Source of the DNA: Siphonodentalium dalli
Taxonomy: Eukaryota > Mollusca > Scaphopoda > Gadilida > Siphonodentaliidae
Length of the DNA stretch: 64,000 bases
Assembly (NCBI GenBank): GCA_032622095.1
Contig: CP136066.1
Coordinates: forward strand, 8,769,784-8,833,783
Reading direction: 5' to 3'
Positions within the stretch are counted from its first letter, which is position 1, and the number at the start of each line of letters is the position of its first letter. The notes beneath the pieces are model-generated. The model was not told where the DNA came from and made no database searches. It was given only the letters and a program-made list of their open reading frames with translations. Below are positions 10,942 through 23,154 of this stretch, in pieces. Both the position numbers and the translations under genes were made by a program.

Positions 10942-12376
10942 ACTGTGCTGATGTAACTTGTTAAATGGAGACTGTACCTAAATAGGCTATTGTGCTCGGC
11001 TAATTATGTAAAACATGGAAATTACAATGCATTCTTCAAATATGTCCTAATTCTAATGGCCATAAATTGACCCATAAATCCCAACACCTTTACCAATTCC
11101 CAAAATTCCAAAGCCAATCGCTCGAGTAAAAGTTATATTTGACAAATCTGATATACTGTTTGAAAACTCATAACACAAGCGATAAACAAAATATTCATGC
11201 TGAGCACCTGATAGTTGGACACTAGCAAACATACCGTCTATTCTAAACACAGAATTTATTGACATAAAACTCCCTTTTTGTGCGTTACATTTAATGACAA
11301 ATCTAATGATAATCAATTTACTCATTTTCTCAATGACAAGCTCATGTGATCTAGCCTATACTCTTAATTATGCAAATAAACGTTAATGCACGTTTATTAA
11401 TTTCAATGAAAAATGTCACATATGGTAGTAGAACTGATGATATATTGTGAGTGCGAAGAATTTGGTGTGAATGGCACTGCAGCATGGAGTTGCCTGCAAG
11501 ATTTTAACCATTGATTATGGCTCATTGTGTGTATGGAAAACAAAACAAACAACATTATATATAAATAACTGTGCTAAGAAGGTGCAGATGAGTTTTATGC
11601 AATATAGTTTAGCCGAGTATACTGTGCTATGTTTCACCTCATATCCAAAATGCACTGAAAATTTCATTAATTTTAGTTAAAGGGAAAAAGAAAGCCGAAA
11701 AAAAATCTATATTTTGTATATCAATCATGGTGCAATAAAATACGTCTCATTTCTCAGCTATGCTCAAACAACGATCGATCGCACCAGACAATATGAGTAT
11801 ATACATGAGTTCAAATAGGATCATATGATTCTCTGTGAACTCAATTTATCTAACCATTCTCGCTATGTCACCCCAAGTCAGTCAATACGTCCATACTATA
11901 ATACTCTTCCACATACATGTATATGCATCAGTGTTATTTTGTTTTCCACATGCACAATGAGCGATGGTCATTTGTCAAAAACTTGCAGGCAGCTCCATTG
12001 CCCTTCACGAGATGACATCGGGCCACAGTGTCTGGCATCTTTGGTATAATTTGTTGTAATGTCTGCATACCGAATCCTCATTGAAAATCACAACACATAC
12101 GCGTTGACATTTGTGTTTACATCCATTCGACGGCCTATACATGTCTGATAGGGGTCTCCCCACTGGAAAAATTACTAACTGTTAGCATTTACATGTTTAT
12201 TATCAAGCAGTGAACCCCTTTGTATGAGTTACCACATTTTAATAACAAATGCACCAAAAATGCTCGCACCATTGTTGGCATCACATTGAATTATCCATGC
12301 TCACAATGAATCCTCAGATCGATTACACCGCATGGTTATTGACCCTCTGATTATGGGAGTTGCGCTGGTGTAGCAT
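10942..12376. other. No supported gene
   Basis: AT-rich DNA. A minus-strand open frame at 11053-11325 (90 codons, Gly/Ile-rich end) and plus-strand frames near 11471 and 11825 lack motifs or splice context. Confidence 0.4.
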
Positions 12377-12525
12377 TAAAGATCCTGTGCCATAGCATGC
12401 ACTGGCTCACAATGTCAAGGTAAATATTGTTAGGCCAATGCATTCTCGTATATAAGTGACAGTCTCCTATATCTAAGAGAATACATTAGCACAGGGTTTT
12501 TTACAAATTTTCAGGAAGCTCCAAT

Positions 12526-13315
12526 AAAAAAAGTGTATAGCTCTGAGCTTTGAAGGTCGGGTTCCCCACCAAATTAAATCTCTTGAAGCAGAAGAAATCG
12601 TAATTTAGAGGTGTTAAATCAGACAGGGCGTCTTTAAGATGTAACATGCACAACGTTAGACCCCTGAGAATTGAATCGAACAAATTTAATATATACATGA
12701 GCCAAACCTGGATTGAAAATACCAGTTTTGTGAACCTGGAAATTTTGTTCCAAAAAGTTTAATTCGCGAAAGGTTATTTGTTTGTCGCATTTGCACATTT
12801 TGAAGTCATGTGAATTTTTCCGATATTTTCAAATTCAAATGTTATGCGACCATTAACTGACCATAAATTAATTTTTCAAAATTATAAAGGAAATCATTTT
12901 TGGATTATAATACATGTATGTCTTTAATATTGCTTGGATTTTGCACAGAATACTCACAAACACGCCAAAATGATGTTAGAGTCATAGCCTTTATAAATAT
13001 CTGTACTAAGGATGAGTAACACCAGAAGTTGGGCTGTGACAGCATGATCTTATAAATATGGACGTGCCATATTAGCGGGAGATTTGAATTACGCGATGTG
13101 ATATTGTTGTTTGAGCGTAACTGAGAAATGAGAATTGTTTTATCGCACCATGGTTGACATACTAAATATATTAATGTCCTGATTTGTTGAGGGTTTCCAT
13201 CCCCTTTAAGTGAATACGGTTCCCTCCTTACTGTATCAAAGGCTTTTCTGAAGTCTAAAATTGTGGATACATCAATCGCTTAAATTAACCATGAATTAAC
13301 ATGAAATTGTTGACT
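12526..13315. other. No gene; old dispersed repeat at 12530-12640
   Basis: The first ~110 bp echo 3040-3150. The rest is AT-rich and unremarkable. Confidence 0.4.
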
Positions 13316-13475
13316 TCATCATCATTATAATCATCATCTTCATTATGATATCATCATCCATTACCATCATCATCAGTCTTCGTTGTCATCACAACCGTCA
13401 TCATTAGAAGGCTTATCATCAGCATCATCATAATAGTCATCGCTATCATCATCATCCTCAACTATCATCAGTATG
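13316..13475. repeat. ATC-rich imperfect microsatellite
   Basis: Interrupted runs of ATC/CAT triplets on the plus strand over about 160 bp. Confidence 0.75.
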
Positions 13476-14390
13476 TGTTTACTTCACATGTCTCTTTTTA
13501 TATTCAACATATTAAGTGCAACAAATTAATAAATTTGACCCTTTGATTATTGCAAAATGCAAGTCATAAACTCATTTTCATTATAGTTACCATATTGTTT
13601 GCACATGCGTGTATTTTGCACTATTCCATGGCTCAAATTCATTCATTTATTACATATATTCTGTTGAGTATAAAAGGAGATGGTCCCACAAATGCCCCGA
13701 TCAAGTGTACTGTAACCCTTTAATGAACCTATTTCTTCAAGGTATGTCTTGACGTTAGGATTTGAAAGTGTGAAGACAACAATTTTGGATTTTGGTTTTC
13801 TGTTGTGAAATTACCATTGCTATTTAATGGTTCATGTGGATCTAGTCCAGTGCATTTGTAGAAAAAGCTATTAATTTCTCTAGTTTTTAAAATACTATAT
13901 GGACCATAAAATATGGATTTCAGCTAATTCTGAAAAATTTAAACTCAAATATTAGATAAACTCCCAATTGTGAAGGTGCATACAAATACATAATGCATTG
14001 GTTTTCTGTTCTGTAACCAGCTTTGAAAATCTACAAAATGGTTATAAAAATGAATGGACTCATGAAATGGAATATTTTATAACGTCCTTCAAATATCATA
14101 AATTGATGATTTTTCCAAATTTTCAGAAAATTTATTCAACAAAATTCACCAATTTCACATTTCTTGATTCTTTTTTATTTTTAGTATGTTATTTATAATG
14201 GGTCAATGTAATTATTCTTGCTGAGAAACATTGTTTTTCAATTAGTTTGAAGTAAAACCATAAAAAATGCACTGGACTAATGTTAGTATAGATATATCAC
14301 CATCATTTGTTGTGAAGTATGTAGTATATAAAACTGTTTATATGTTGAACATTTATTTTATTAAGTTTTTTAGAATAAATTTTTTAAAAC
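13476..14390. other. No gene seen
   Basis: AT-rich. A 66-codon open frame at 13998-14198 has no recognisable feature. Confidence 0.4.
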
Positions 14391-14394
14391 GCAT

Positions 14395-14745
14395 CAGGTG
14401 TTTATTTTCTAAATAATAAACACGTCATAGTGTTTATAAAGTGTGTCTGGAAAATACACATGTTGAGTGATTTTTTTAAAACACCATGACATGTTTTTAT
14501 ATAAACACCAGTGTTTATTCATAGTTTGGATGGAGTGTTTATTATAAAACACCACGACATGTTTTTATATAAACACTAGTGTTTATTCATAACTAGATCG
14601 AGCGTTTATTATAAAACACCATGACATGTTTTTATGTAAACACTAGTGTTTATTCATAATTGGATTAAGTGTTTATTATAAAAACTGTGACATGTTTTAT
14701 ATAAACACTGGTGATTTAATTATAAAACATGTGTGTTTTTACTAA
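14395..14745. repeat. ~68-bp tandem repeat with internal palindromes
   Basis: About five imperfect copies of a ~68-bp unit containing GTGTTTATTATAAAACACCA, then GACATG and ATAAACACTAGTGTTTAT. The unit can fold on itself, since AAACAC and GTGTTT alternate throughout. Confidence 0.7.
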
Positions 14746-15390
14746 AACATATCACATGTCTTATAAGTGTGTCTCTCAGGTGTTTTGAATTAAACATGTT
14801 TATAGGTAATTATTTTTTGCAGTATTCTCATATATGGGTGTGGCCGCGGCAACTGCGTGCAACCACGGCAAGAGTTACCGTTCTTGGCTCAGCGGGAAGT
14901 AAGGGCAAGTCTAATTCTCAAGACCTCATTTACAGCCGGGATATGGTTCCATGATTGTGATTTCGTGATTTTATTGACTAAGAAGTCCTTTAGTGTGCAT
15001 GTTCGTGTATTAAAACATTATTCAGATCTCTTGTAACCAGAATAATAGTTAAATTGGCAATATAAATTCCCTGGCACTATCCGTAATAAATACCAAGACC
15101 ACTGAAATGTTTTAGGCTCGAGAAATTTACATATATGTAACGCCATGCAACGTCCTTTATAGGAATCCAAACTTTTGTAATTGGTCGAATTAAGTGCGGT
15201 ATGTCCACATCACCGTGGGGTCCGATAACGGGCATGTGCACTGGCCGTTACCCAATTTACAATATTATCGTACCACGGAGTTCGAACTCCTTTACTCGTG
15301 GTAATCAAGGGTCACGGAAACATCGTTTAACATAATATGGCACACATTAAGAACCCTTATTAAGTACACTTATTTAACACCTCATTTAAC
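14746..15390. other. No supported gene
   Basis: Slightly GC-richer around 14840-14950 (GGCCGCGGCAACTGCGTGCA), with an open frame ending at 14954 that I cannot assign. Confidence 0.35.
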
Positions 15391-15586
15391 CGTAACCCTT
15401 TCATGACGGGAACTTTTTGATTTTTTGCGAAAACCCTTTGTCAATTGCATTCTCTTATATATGCTAGCCGATCAAAGGATAAGATAATGCATTGGCCTAT
15501 CAAATTTTATAGTATTTTTTATAATTGCTAAAAAAACTAAATTAAGAAAAAATGAACAAAAAATTAAATAAAATTGTTAAAGAAGG

Positions 15587-15770
15587 TAATAAATAGAGAG
15601 TAGAGTAATCAATTGGTTCTGAGAATTACGTTAAATAATTCACGAGAGGCGAGAGACGTCGGTAAGAAACGAGTTCGCGTTATCGCACGAGTTTCTTACC
15701 CAAATGTCTCTCGCCTCGAGTGAATTACTGAACGTGATTCTCGGATTTAATTGATTACTCTATTTATTAC
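15587..15770. repeat. 184-bp foldback
   Basis: Imperfect inverted repeat. Outer arms are GTAATAAATAGAG / CTCTATTTATTAC, and inner arms are GAGGCGAGAGAC / GTCTCTCGCCTC and GTAAGAAAC / GTTTCTTAC, with a CpG-rich centre (GTTCGCGTTATCGCAC). No coding capacity. Resembles a foldback MITE of unknown class. Confidence 0.8.
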
Positions 15771-15954
15771 ACGTCTGCATCCATTTGGTCTGCCAAATAT
15801 GAGTAAAACACACACAATTAATGCTTGAAAGTCCCGACGTGGAGAAAGATCAACTATCGAAAATTCAGTCTTGATTAGTAAGCGACGTAACGTCAATGAC
15901 GTCACGGGAAATGACATAATTCACTAGTGACATAACTATTTTTAATTACGGAGT

Positions 15955-16285
15955 GGCTAGAGTGTAGTATACGGTACTCTAGCCGAACTGCTATCTAGAG
16001 TACCGTAGATTATTTCTTTGCTTGGCACGCACGTACATAGAATGACGTCAACGTCAATTGTGCGGGTTCGTCGCAGAATTATCTGCATATTGACATGCCA
16101 ACCAAATACTCCGATCAAACACGGTTCTTAGCAGTTTGCTGGGTTAAGTGTCGTATGCATAAGGCCCCGGTACTTTAGCAATTCGGCTAAAGTGCCATAT
16201 ACGGTACTTTATTAGTTTGGCTAGAGTGCCGTATACGGTACTTTAGCAGCCCGGCTAAAGTGTCGTATACGGTACTCTTGCCGCA
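15955..16285. repeat. Tandem near-palindrome of GCCGTATACGGTAC type
   Basis: Four or five units carry GGCTAAAGTGCCGTATACGG followed by TACTTTAGCAG. Each unit is itself close to an inverted repeat (CTAAAGT...ACTTTAG). A separate first unit lies at about 15957-16010. Confidence 0.65.
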
Positions 16286-16899
16286 CTAAAGCAGTAATTA
16301 AGAGCGTTTTCTTTGGAAATCGAGCATATGAGTGTAATAAAAAATGATAAACATTGATATAGAATGTAAGACAACATGATAACATTGTTAAAGAAAATAA
16401 GAAAAAATGATAAAAATGTTATAGAATGTAAGAACAAAATATAAAAACAATTATAAAAATTATGAAATTGCTAAAGAGTATAAGAAAATTTGATAACAAG
16501 TAAAAGAGTGTAAGAAAGAATGGTCGACTCACATATATAAGAGAATGCATTGACACAGAGTCTTTAATGTTGCGCCACCGTTGGTCCCGATGTTTGTCAG
16601 GTCCATCGACGTGTACCGACCCTACAGATATTATCCAGTCTGCAACTCAAATATCAATGGAAATGGTTTCCCATTACGCAGAAACGGTTAATAAAATATA
16701 GCTGCAACAGCTCGTGTTAATTACATATTTTTATCATAAATTGGCTAAATATTGTTAGGCAAAGGTGGTATTTAATCATGCTATTTGATCTAGTCCGACC
16801 CCAATCTGTCGATTTATATGAATGGTACATACACGGTCAGTCACCTGCATAGACGTGGCGACAGGGGGGTGGTTTGTGGTGGGGGGTATCTCACCCCCC

Positions 16900-17605
16900 C
16901 CCAACTTTGGTCAAAATTGCAACAGTTGGAAATTTCATACCTGCCAAAACATTAGTCGGAAATTTCACACCAACAATAGGTTGAAAATGTTCTTGTAGTT
17001 TGATTTTCAAATTATTTATTGTGGGGAATTAATTGTTTTTGGACCAATATTTGCATATTTTCCTATTTTTTGTCAACATTTTGGACTGAAATGGTCATCA
17101 GTTGGAAATTTTCCAACCTTAGGGGGGTGACAGGTTGGAAATTTCCAACACTTGGAAATCTTGTGTCCTGGTCCCTCCCCTGTGGCCAGTCAAAAACTGC
17201 TAGTTAATTTAAGATAAATTAGTGTCATATTGGTCAACATTGTCATTGGAATTGTCATCAGTTGGAAATTTTCCAACCTAAGTGGGGGTGTCATGTTTGA
17301 AATTTCCAACTCTAGGAAGGCTTGAGGATAGTCTATATATAGATGCTAGGATTTTGCGATTTTCTTGTTCGGATTTCAAAATTAGTTTAACAAAACAATA
17401 TTTACACTCACGAGTGCATTCCTATTGTGAATGCATGACGTTGGTTGGTCGAAATTACGTCACATGACGTCGCGCGCTGACCCCAACTTCCATCCATTTT
17501 TGTGTAGACGCAACTTGCTCCGAGCTACGATAATAACGTTGAAAATGGACGCTTAAAACTCTTTTAATCTGCCAGTTGACTCGGTTGAGTGTAAATATAA
17601 GTAAT
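16900..17605. repeat. Dispersed repeats with GTTGGAAATTTTCCAAC boxes
   Basis: The segment CATCAGTTGGAAATTTTCCA, followed by a G-rich 'ggggggtg' and a second TTGGAAATTTCCAA box, occurs near 17097 and 17256 and again near 17788. A following 'tgctaggattttgcgattttcttg' recurs at 17343 and 17879. These are direct duplications of a 130-150 bp unit. No gene is supported. Confidence 0.6.
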
Positions 17606-17607
17606 GA

Positions 17608-17736
17608 ATGTTGATTTTGTTGCGTTCCATAGAGTATGGATGCAAGTTGGTCTGACATTTTCATGTGTTTCGCGTTCCACACAAAATGTCAGACCAACTT
17701 GCATCCATACTCTATGGAACGCAAGCTAATCAACAT
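17608..17736. repeat. 129-bp near-perfect foldback
   Basis: Inner arms of about 42 bp are almost perfect (from GCGTTCCATAGAGTATGG to GTCTGACATTTT and their complement). The loop is ~21 nt. Short outer arms ATGTTGATT/AATCAACAT extend the stem. It lies between two copies of the GTTGGAAATT repeat. Confidence 0.88.
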
Positions 17737-17756
17737 CCATTTCTTAAATATTTTAC

Positions 17757-17905
17757 TACATTTGGTCAAACTTGTGGACTGAAATGGTCATCAGTTGGAG
17801 AAATTTCCAACCTGAGGGGGAGTATGAGGTTTGAAATTTCCAACACTATAGGAAAGTTTCAGTTGAAGCCAGTCTAGATGCTAGGATTTGCGATTTTCTT
17901 GTATT
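17757..17905 (+). repeat. Second copy of the GTTGGAAATT repeat unit
   Basis: Direct, diverged copy of 17230-17370, from GGTCATCAGTTGGA to GCGATTTTCTTG. It supports a local duplication that brackets the foldback. Confidence 0.6.
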
Positions 17906-18169
17906 GTTTTCAAAATTTTCTCACACAGGGCCGAACAACCATGGTCAGCCAGGTGTGTCCTGGTCTCTTGTCCGTAGCCATGTGCCATTGTCTGGAGTTG
18001 ATGTTAGGATTTACTCAATTTTTCAGGTTAAAACATCTGAATGCTCTCATACCGCAAATATAGAACAATGGTTTATAAATATATAGGATAGTAGGCCTGA
18101 GCACTGCATGATGTATGAGGTGCAAGGGGGTGCAAATGGAATTATGCAAAACTTGTGTTTGATCTGATA

Positions 18170-18385
18170 TTTTTCAAGGGGGAGGGTGCAGTTGGAATTT
18201 CCCAAGGTGGACACCCCCGCAACGGAGACCCTCTAGCCACGTCCTTGGACACCTGTGGCAATCTCCGGGCGGGTGGATTGGAGATCGCTTTGGCCGATAA
18301 AAAGCTCTGCAGTGAGCTACCGTACATACAATATCATACAATAGCATTGTACCATCAAGAGACGGGAAGCCCCGACCGAACTTAA
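18170..18385 (+). other. GC-richer repeat with an open frame
   Basis: A stop-free plus-strand segment contains GDPLATSLDTCGNLRAGGLE and LADKKLCSELPY. The composition is unlike the surrounding AT-rich DNA, and the segment reads like a piece of a repeated coding element, but I do not recognise the family. Confidence 0.3.
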
Positions 18386-18397
18386 GTCAACTGGTTG

Positions 18398-18466
18398 GCA
18401 TTGCACCCTCCCCGTAGCATTGCACCCTCCCCGTAGCATTGCACCCTCCCCGTAGCATTGCACCCG
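18398..18466. repeat. 19-bp tandem repeat
   Basis: Three and a half copies of ATTGCACCCTCCCCGTAGC, perfect in the first three. Confidence 0.9.
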
Positions 18467-19260
18467 TAATATAAGCCCGGAAAATGACAGACTACGACAA
18501 CCAGTGAACTAGATTACAATAATTCATGACTTAAATTATATCCAATGCGATATATACACAATTCACAAATGAAGCAAGGTTAGTCACTATCGTCCGACCA
18601 TGTCCGGAATGGTGGGGGTGGGGCTTTGCTTCTTGTTGTGTGGCATACTCCCCATACACAGTAGGCAACCACCTACTGTATATGGGCAGATATGAATTTA
18701 CTCACAAACCATGCATACGCTCGTTAGCGGTTTTACAACATAGCCAAAATGGTTGTGGGAGAGGGCTGACAGCTCTTTTCAAACCTTCCCGGGTCGCATA
18801 CCCAAATTCCAACCTTACATATTTAAGATTCAATAATCCGAATTAACGCTCGCAAATTACTATTTCCTTGGCTTCGGGGGTCACAAATATTGTATTCGAG
18901 TCGAGGAGCCCACCCATCAATGTTCAGACTGAACAGATATCTATTTTTGAAATATATTATTTTTCATCACCGATAATATCTAGTGGCCCAGTAAAAAGTC
19001 GACGAGATGACGGTCTCGGACCAAATTGCGGATGAAGATGGATAACTCTAAAATCAAGAGGATTTTTTGTGTCAGATATTTGACAAACCGGCAAAATTTC
19101 GTTGAACAAAATGTTGATAAATAACAGGTTTGGGGCAATTTTATACTATCGTTGACTGTCTGATGCTATGGGGACCATCGAATCGGATTGAATACCTTTA
19201 AAGGTTGCCGCGACAAGACGCACGCTCGACTGTGGATGGGATGTATAGACCCATATGGGG
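18467..19260. other. No gene seen
   Basis: Mixed-composition DNA with short open frames only. Confidence 0.4.
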
Positions 19261-19261
19261 G

Positions 19262-19485
19262 ATCCGCACACACATGTACAGGCAGTTTACACACATGTAC
19301 AGGCAGTTTACACACATGTACAGGCAGTTTACACACATGTACAGGCAGTTTACACACATGTACAAACAGTTTACACACATGTACAGGCAGTTTACACACA
19401 TGTACAGGCAGTTTACACACATGTACAGGCAGTTTACACACATGTAAAGGCAGTTTACACACATGTACAGGCAGTTTTACTACAT
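19262..19485. repeat. 21-bp minisatellite, about 10 copies
   Basis: Near-perfect tandem copies of ACATGTACAGGCAGTTTACAC. Because 21 is a multiple of three and the unit has no stop in five frames, several overlapping open frames appear (for example CTGSLHT and VCKLPVH repeats). These are by-products, not genes. Confidence 0.95.
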
Positions 19486-19578
19486 TCTGCGGCAGAATCT
19501 AACAATAATAATGACGGTTTATTATAGCGTTTACCCAAGAGTCGATATTTTGATGACATCACAAGCCTCGTGTCAAAA

Positions 19579-19672
19579 CATCAACAAACCGCAGAAAGGT
19601 GGACAAAAAACATCAACAAACCGCAGAAAGGTGGACAAAAAACATCAACAAACCGCAGAAAGGTGGACAATT
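19579..19672. repeat. 32-bp tandem repeat, three copies
   Basis: CATCAACAAACCGCAGAAAG followed by GTGGACAAAAAA, repeated three times almost perfectly. Confidence 0.9.
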
Positions 19673-20574
19673 TCATAGAAAATATGATCGCGTGTTTGAT
19701 AAGCTATGAATGACAAACAAGGTAGTCTGGTCGATAAACTAAAATTTTAGGGTCAACCTAGAAAAAATTTGGACTAAGTTGGTTTTTATATCATTTTGAA
19801 GAGGAAGCTCTCCTCTATAGCATATCCAAAATCCGCTAAAATCCGCTCTGAGCAATTTTTGTAATTCAAGATGGCGTCCAAGATGGCTGCCATTTTCCTA
19901 TAAGTCAGCTCGATGCAATTATAGTGAGAACATCTTGTCATATGTATACACTTGTATACATTTTTGTGAAGCTATAACATAACTCCATCTTTATGTGCCA
20001 CAATTGAAACTTCCCGTCCAAGATGGCCGCCAAAATTGCGACCGGAAGTGGAATTCATACGTTTTTACTAATACTTTTAAGATAAGTTTCTGAGGTCTTG
20101 AACTGGTTGAGAATTGTGACTCTATTTTGTATATATAGCATGTTAACTGACCATTGGAACAGTGAAATATGCTGTTCGTGGGGGTCCACACCCTTCCGAT
20201 CACTCAAAAATTCGATTATACAAAACGCGGTATAACATTTTACAAAAGATCCCCTTTGTGATTCTGGTCACATTTCACCAAGAAGTGGGAAGAACTGTGC
20301 AATTATCTTATTGATATTCGAACTCAATGGTACCAAAATTGTCACTTTGGCTCAAAATGGCCGCCAAAATATGGAAAAATGTTAATTATTATCCCAACGT
20401 GCCATGCAACCGCTTACAAGTTATGGTGATATACACAAATGGCTATTCCGTATTATATACATTGAATACCAACATTTCTTATGCACCTTGATTAATTTTT
20501 ACTATTTACCATTCTGAAATCACCAGAATTATGGGATTTTTCTATCACAAACAGCATCAAACTCGGCAAAAAAT
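19673..20574. other. No gene; repeat-like with AAGATGGC words
   Basis: Contains several CAAGATGGC(G/C)GCCA words, common in dispersed repeats. It may be the outer part of the long-inverted-repeat element that follows, with its counterpart lost on the other side. Confidence 0.35.
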
Positions 20575-23130
20575 CACTATCTTTAGTATCAAAGGTTCTT
20601 TTTATTTTGATATACCTTACATATGACATAGTGTGGTGTTTTAGACAATATTACTCAAGATTACATGCAAAATGGCAACCAAATTTAGTAAAAAGTTTAT
20701 ATTCCGAACATTATTCTCGGCTGTTCCGAAATGGTAGCAAATTGTGACTCACTTGGTTATTAAAGATGCTACTTAATCAATGGACAACTTAATCTTATAT
20801 TATGGTTGTCCCAATACCTTATGGGGCACGACAAATTAATTTTAAGGGATGCAGTATGAATTTTGCCGAACACCTCTTTTGGGATTATGTCCATAATTTT
20901 TACGGAAACGGACGGAACGTTGAACCTGAACTGACAGGTATCATATTATGTGGCTACTCTGGCCCATTAGCATCAAAATTGATTAACTTATAAACTATTG
21001 TCAGGAAAACCGTTTTCTTCACATTGCATATAAAACGCAATTAATGTGGAGAACACTATGATATTACCTCTATCGATTAACATATCCTTGAGTTATTGTG
21101 GAAAGTGATAGTCACACAAAGGTGCACCAGTACAAATCACACACGAGCATGCAGTCACTCCATATATACATACATGAATACCACGTAAATGGCCATGTGC
21201 CACTCGCTGTATAGACATACACCTCACCCATTACCATACAGCCACAATTGGGTTTACCCTTACACCAACGCATGGTCATATAGCCGTGAATAACATTGCA
21301 GACACACCAGGTATACTCCCACACATCACATGACCTGTATACATATTCACTACATACATGAAGACAAAGTAACCTCTTGTATACCTATTCGCCTAACCAT
21401 AGGCCATACAGTCACTCCATGTATATGTATTTGCCACATGCATAGCTATACAGCCACTAAATATATACATATACACCTCACCGATGACCATACAGTCACT
21501 CCATACCTGTTCGCTACATCCATTGTTATATATTACTTCTTGTATATCTATTTGCCTCACCAGTGGTCATACAGTCTCACTCCCTGTATATATACATATT
21601 TGCGACACCCATGGCCATATAGCCACTCAAGATATACATATACACCCAACCCAAAACCATAGAGTCACTCTAGGTATATACATATAACCTCACAAAAGTG
21701 GCCTTACAGCCCTTCTAGATATATCAATGTCTCGTACCGCGCATACGGCCATTCATACACTCCAGACTTGCATATACACCTGACCCATGACATTTCAGCT
21801 TCTCGCTGTATACGCATAAACCAGATTCGTGATCATAGTCACTCCTTGTATATCAATTCACCCCACCATTAATTTTGTCATACTGTCAATCCCCATATAC
21901 ATATGTACATATTGGCGTGCCATGGCCATGTAGTCACTCATGATATACATATACACCTCACTCATGACACAGCGTCACTCCATGTGTGTATATATACCTC
22001 ACCAATGGCCATACAACCCTTAGATATACCAATACCCCGCACACACGGCCATTCGTACACGTCAGACTTGCATATACAGCTCAATCGTGACAATTCAGCC
22101 ACTCGCTGTATACATATACACCCTCTCCACGAGCATTCAGCTAGTTACTGTATTCTTGTACACACCGCCAAAGACAATATAATAGTACATATTAACATAT
22201 ACATCCCATCCATCACCATGAGGTTGCTCTCTATATACACTAGCCGCCAATGGCCATCAACGTGTACTCCATGTATGCATATACACTTCAACAATGACCG
22301 TGCAGTCATTCCGTGTATACATATACACATTGCCCATAACCACACAACCACACCCCATTTATACATACACCCATCCATTACCATACATTCAACATGTGTA
22401 TACATATACACCCGCCCATGACAATACATCCACCCAATGTACATATCTAGAGCCCACCACTGACCACACAATCACTCCATGTATACATACAGGACAGTGT
22501 AGCTGCTCTCGTTATGACCATACACCACTTCAATGACCAGACAGCCACTCACTGTAAACATGTTCACATCACACATCAGCATACAGCTACTCCTTATATA
22601 CATCTCACTATGGACATCCCACCCATGACCATATAGTCACACATTGAATAACTATTTACACCATTCATGAATACAATAGTTTCATGTATACCTACTCACA
22701 TCGCCTATGACCAGCCTATCAACAGACATACACACTGTATTAAGTTGATCAATGTTGATGCTAATGGACCAGAATAGCCACTTAATATGATCCATCTCAG
22801 TTCGGTTTCAACGTTCTGCCCATTTCCGTTCAAAAACAAGGAAGCTTTACGCAAAATCCATATTGCATTCATCAAAATGAATTTGTCATGACTCGTAGGG
22901 TACCGGGGCAATCAGAATAGAACATTTAGTTGATTAAGTAGCACGTGAGTCACAATTGATTATGTGTACATATACACAACGTATATACACATATGTTTAT
23001 GTATATCATAATGTTTACCAACTTGGTTGCCATTTTGGAAGCCATCTTGAGTAATTTTGTCTAACACAACTCAGTGTGACACATGTAACACATATCAAAA
23101 CAATAAACATCTTTGATACCAAACATAGTT
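20575..23130. mobile_element. Long-inverted-repeat element carrying a satellite
   Basis: Left arm 20575-20990 and right arm 22738-23130 are diverged inverted copies of each other. Shared landmarks include TATCAAAG, 'gtgactcac' near AATTG, TGCCCATTTCCGT-like and ATCATATTATGTGGCTA, and TTGATTAACTT-like inner ends. The ~1.7 kb between them is almost entirely a ~58-bp satellite. No transposase frame is present. The right arm stops about 25-45 bp before the Ngaro gag frame, so the element probably inserted into, or replaced, the retroelement's 5' end. Confidence 0.65.
21100..22700. repeat. ~58-bp diverged satellite
   Basis: Roughly 25 imperfect units alternate CATACAGTCACTCCATGTAT with ACATATACACCTCACC and 'catgaccat'. 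Runs of open frame on both strands (His/Thr/Tyr-rich on plus) follow the repeat and are not credible genes. Confidence 0.8.
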
Positions 23131-23154
23131 CCATTTTACTTTCAAAATATGGCT

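Larger units (their letters stand above)
9986..12525. mobile_element. Widely spaced subfamily-B hairpin-element ends
   Basis: The left end is TTAA (9982-9985) then CCCTTTATGACTGGAGCTTC, running into AAAACCCTGTGCC and a shortened hairpin (10033-10063). The right end is a half hairpin (about 12431-12491) then GCACAGGGTTTTTTACAAAT and CAGGAAGCTCCA, which complements the left end over about 35 nt. The terminal CCCTTTATGA is lost on the right. The ends could belong to one 2.5-kb element, which would then enclose the exon-like segment at 10603-10941, or to two separate truncated MITEs. Confidence 0.4.
15394..16560. mobile_element. Degenerate subfamily-B hairpin-element ends
   Basis: The left end CCCTTTCATGACGGGAACTT runs to GCGAAAACCC and a decayed hairpin (about 15435-15495). 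A half hairpin with GGTCGACTCACATATATAAG lies at 16519-16556. AT-rich 'gttaaagaatgtaagaaaaaatg' spacer-like repeats are multiplied at 16330-16520. Two unrelated structures (15587-15770 and 15955-16285) lie between the ends, so they may have inserted into one element. Confidence 0.4.

Noticed and set aside
11053-11325. 90-codon minus-strand frame
   Set aside because: It begins with an ATG and has a Gly-rich end but no recognisable domain. Open frames of this length are expected by chance in this much sequence.
19166-19527. Overlapping repeat proteins in five frames
   Set aside because: All follow the 21-bp tandem repeat, which is a multiple of three and lacks stops. There is no unique sequence around it.
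21330-22536. His/Tyr-rich proteins
   Set aside because: They coincide with the 58-bp satellite. Frames change at random, with open stretches on both strands.
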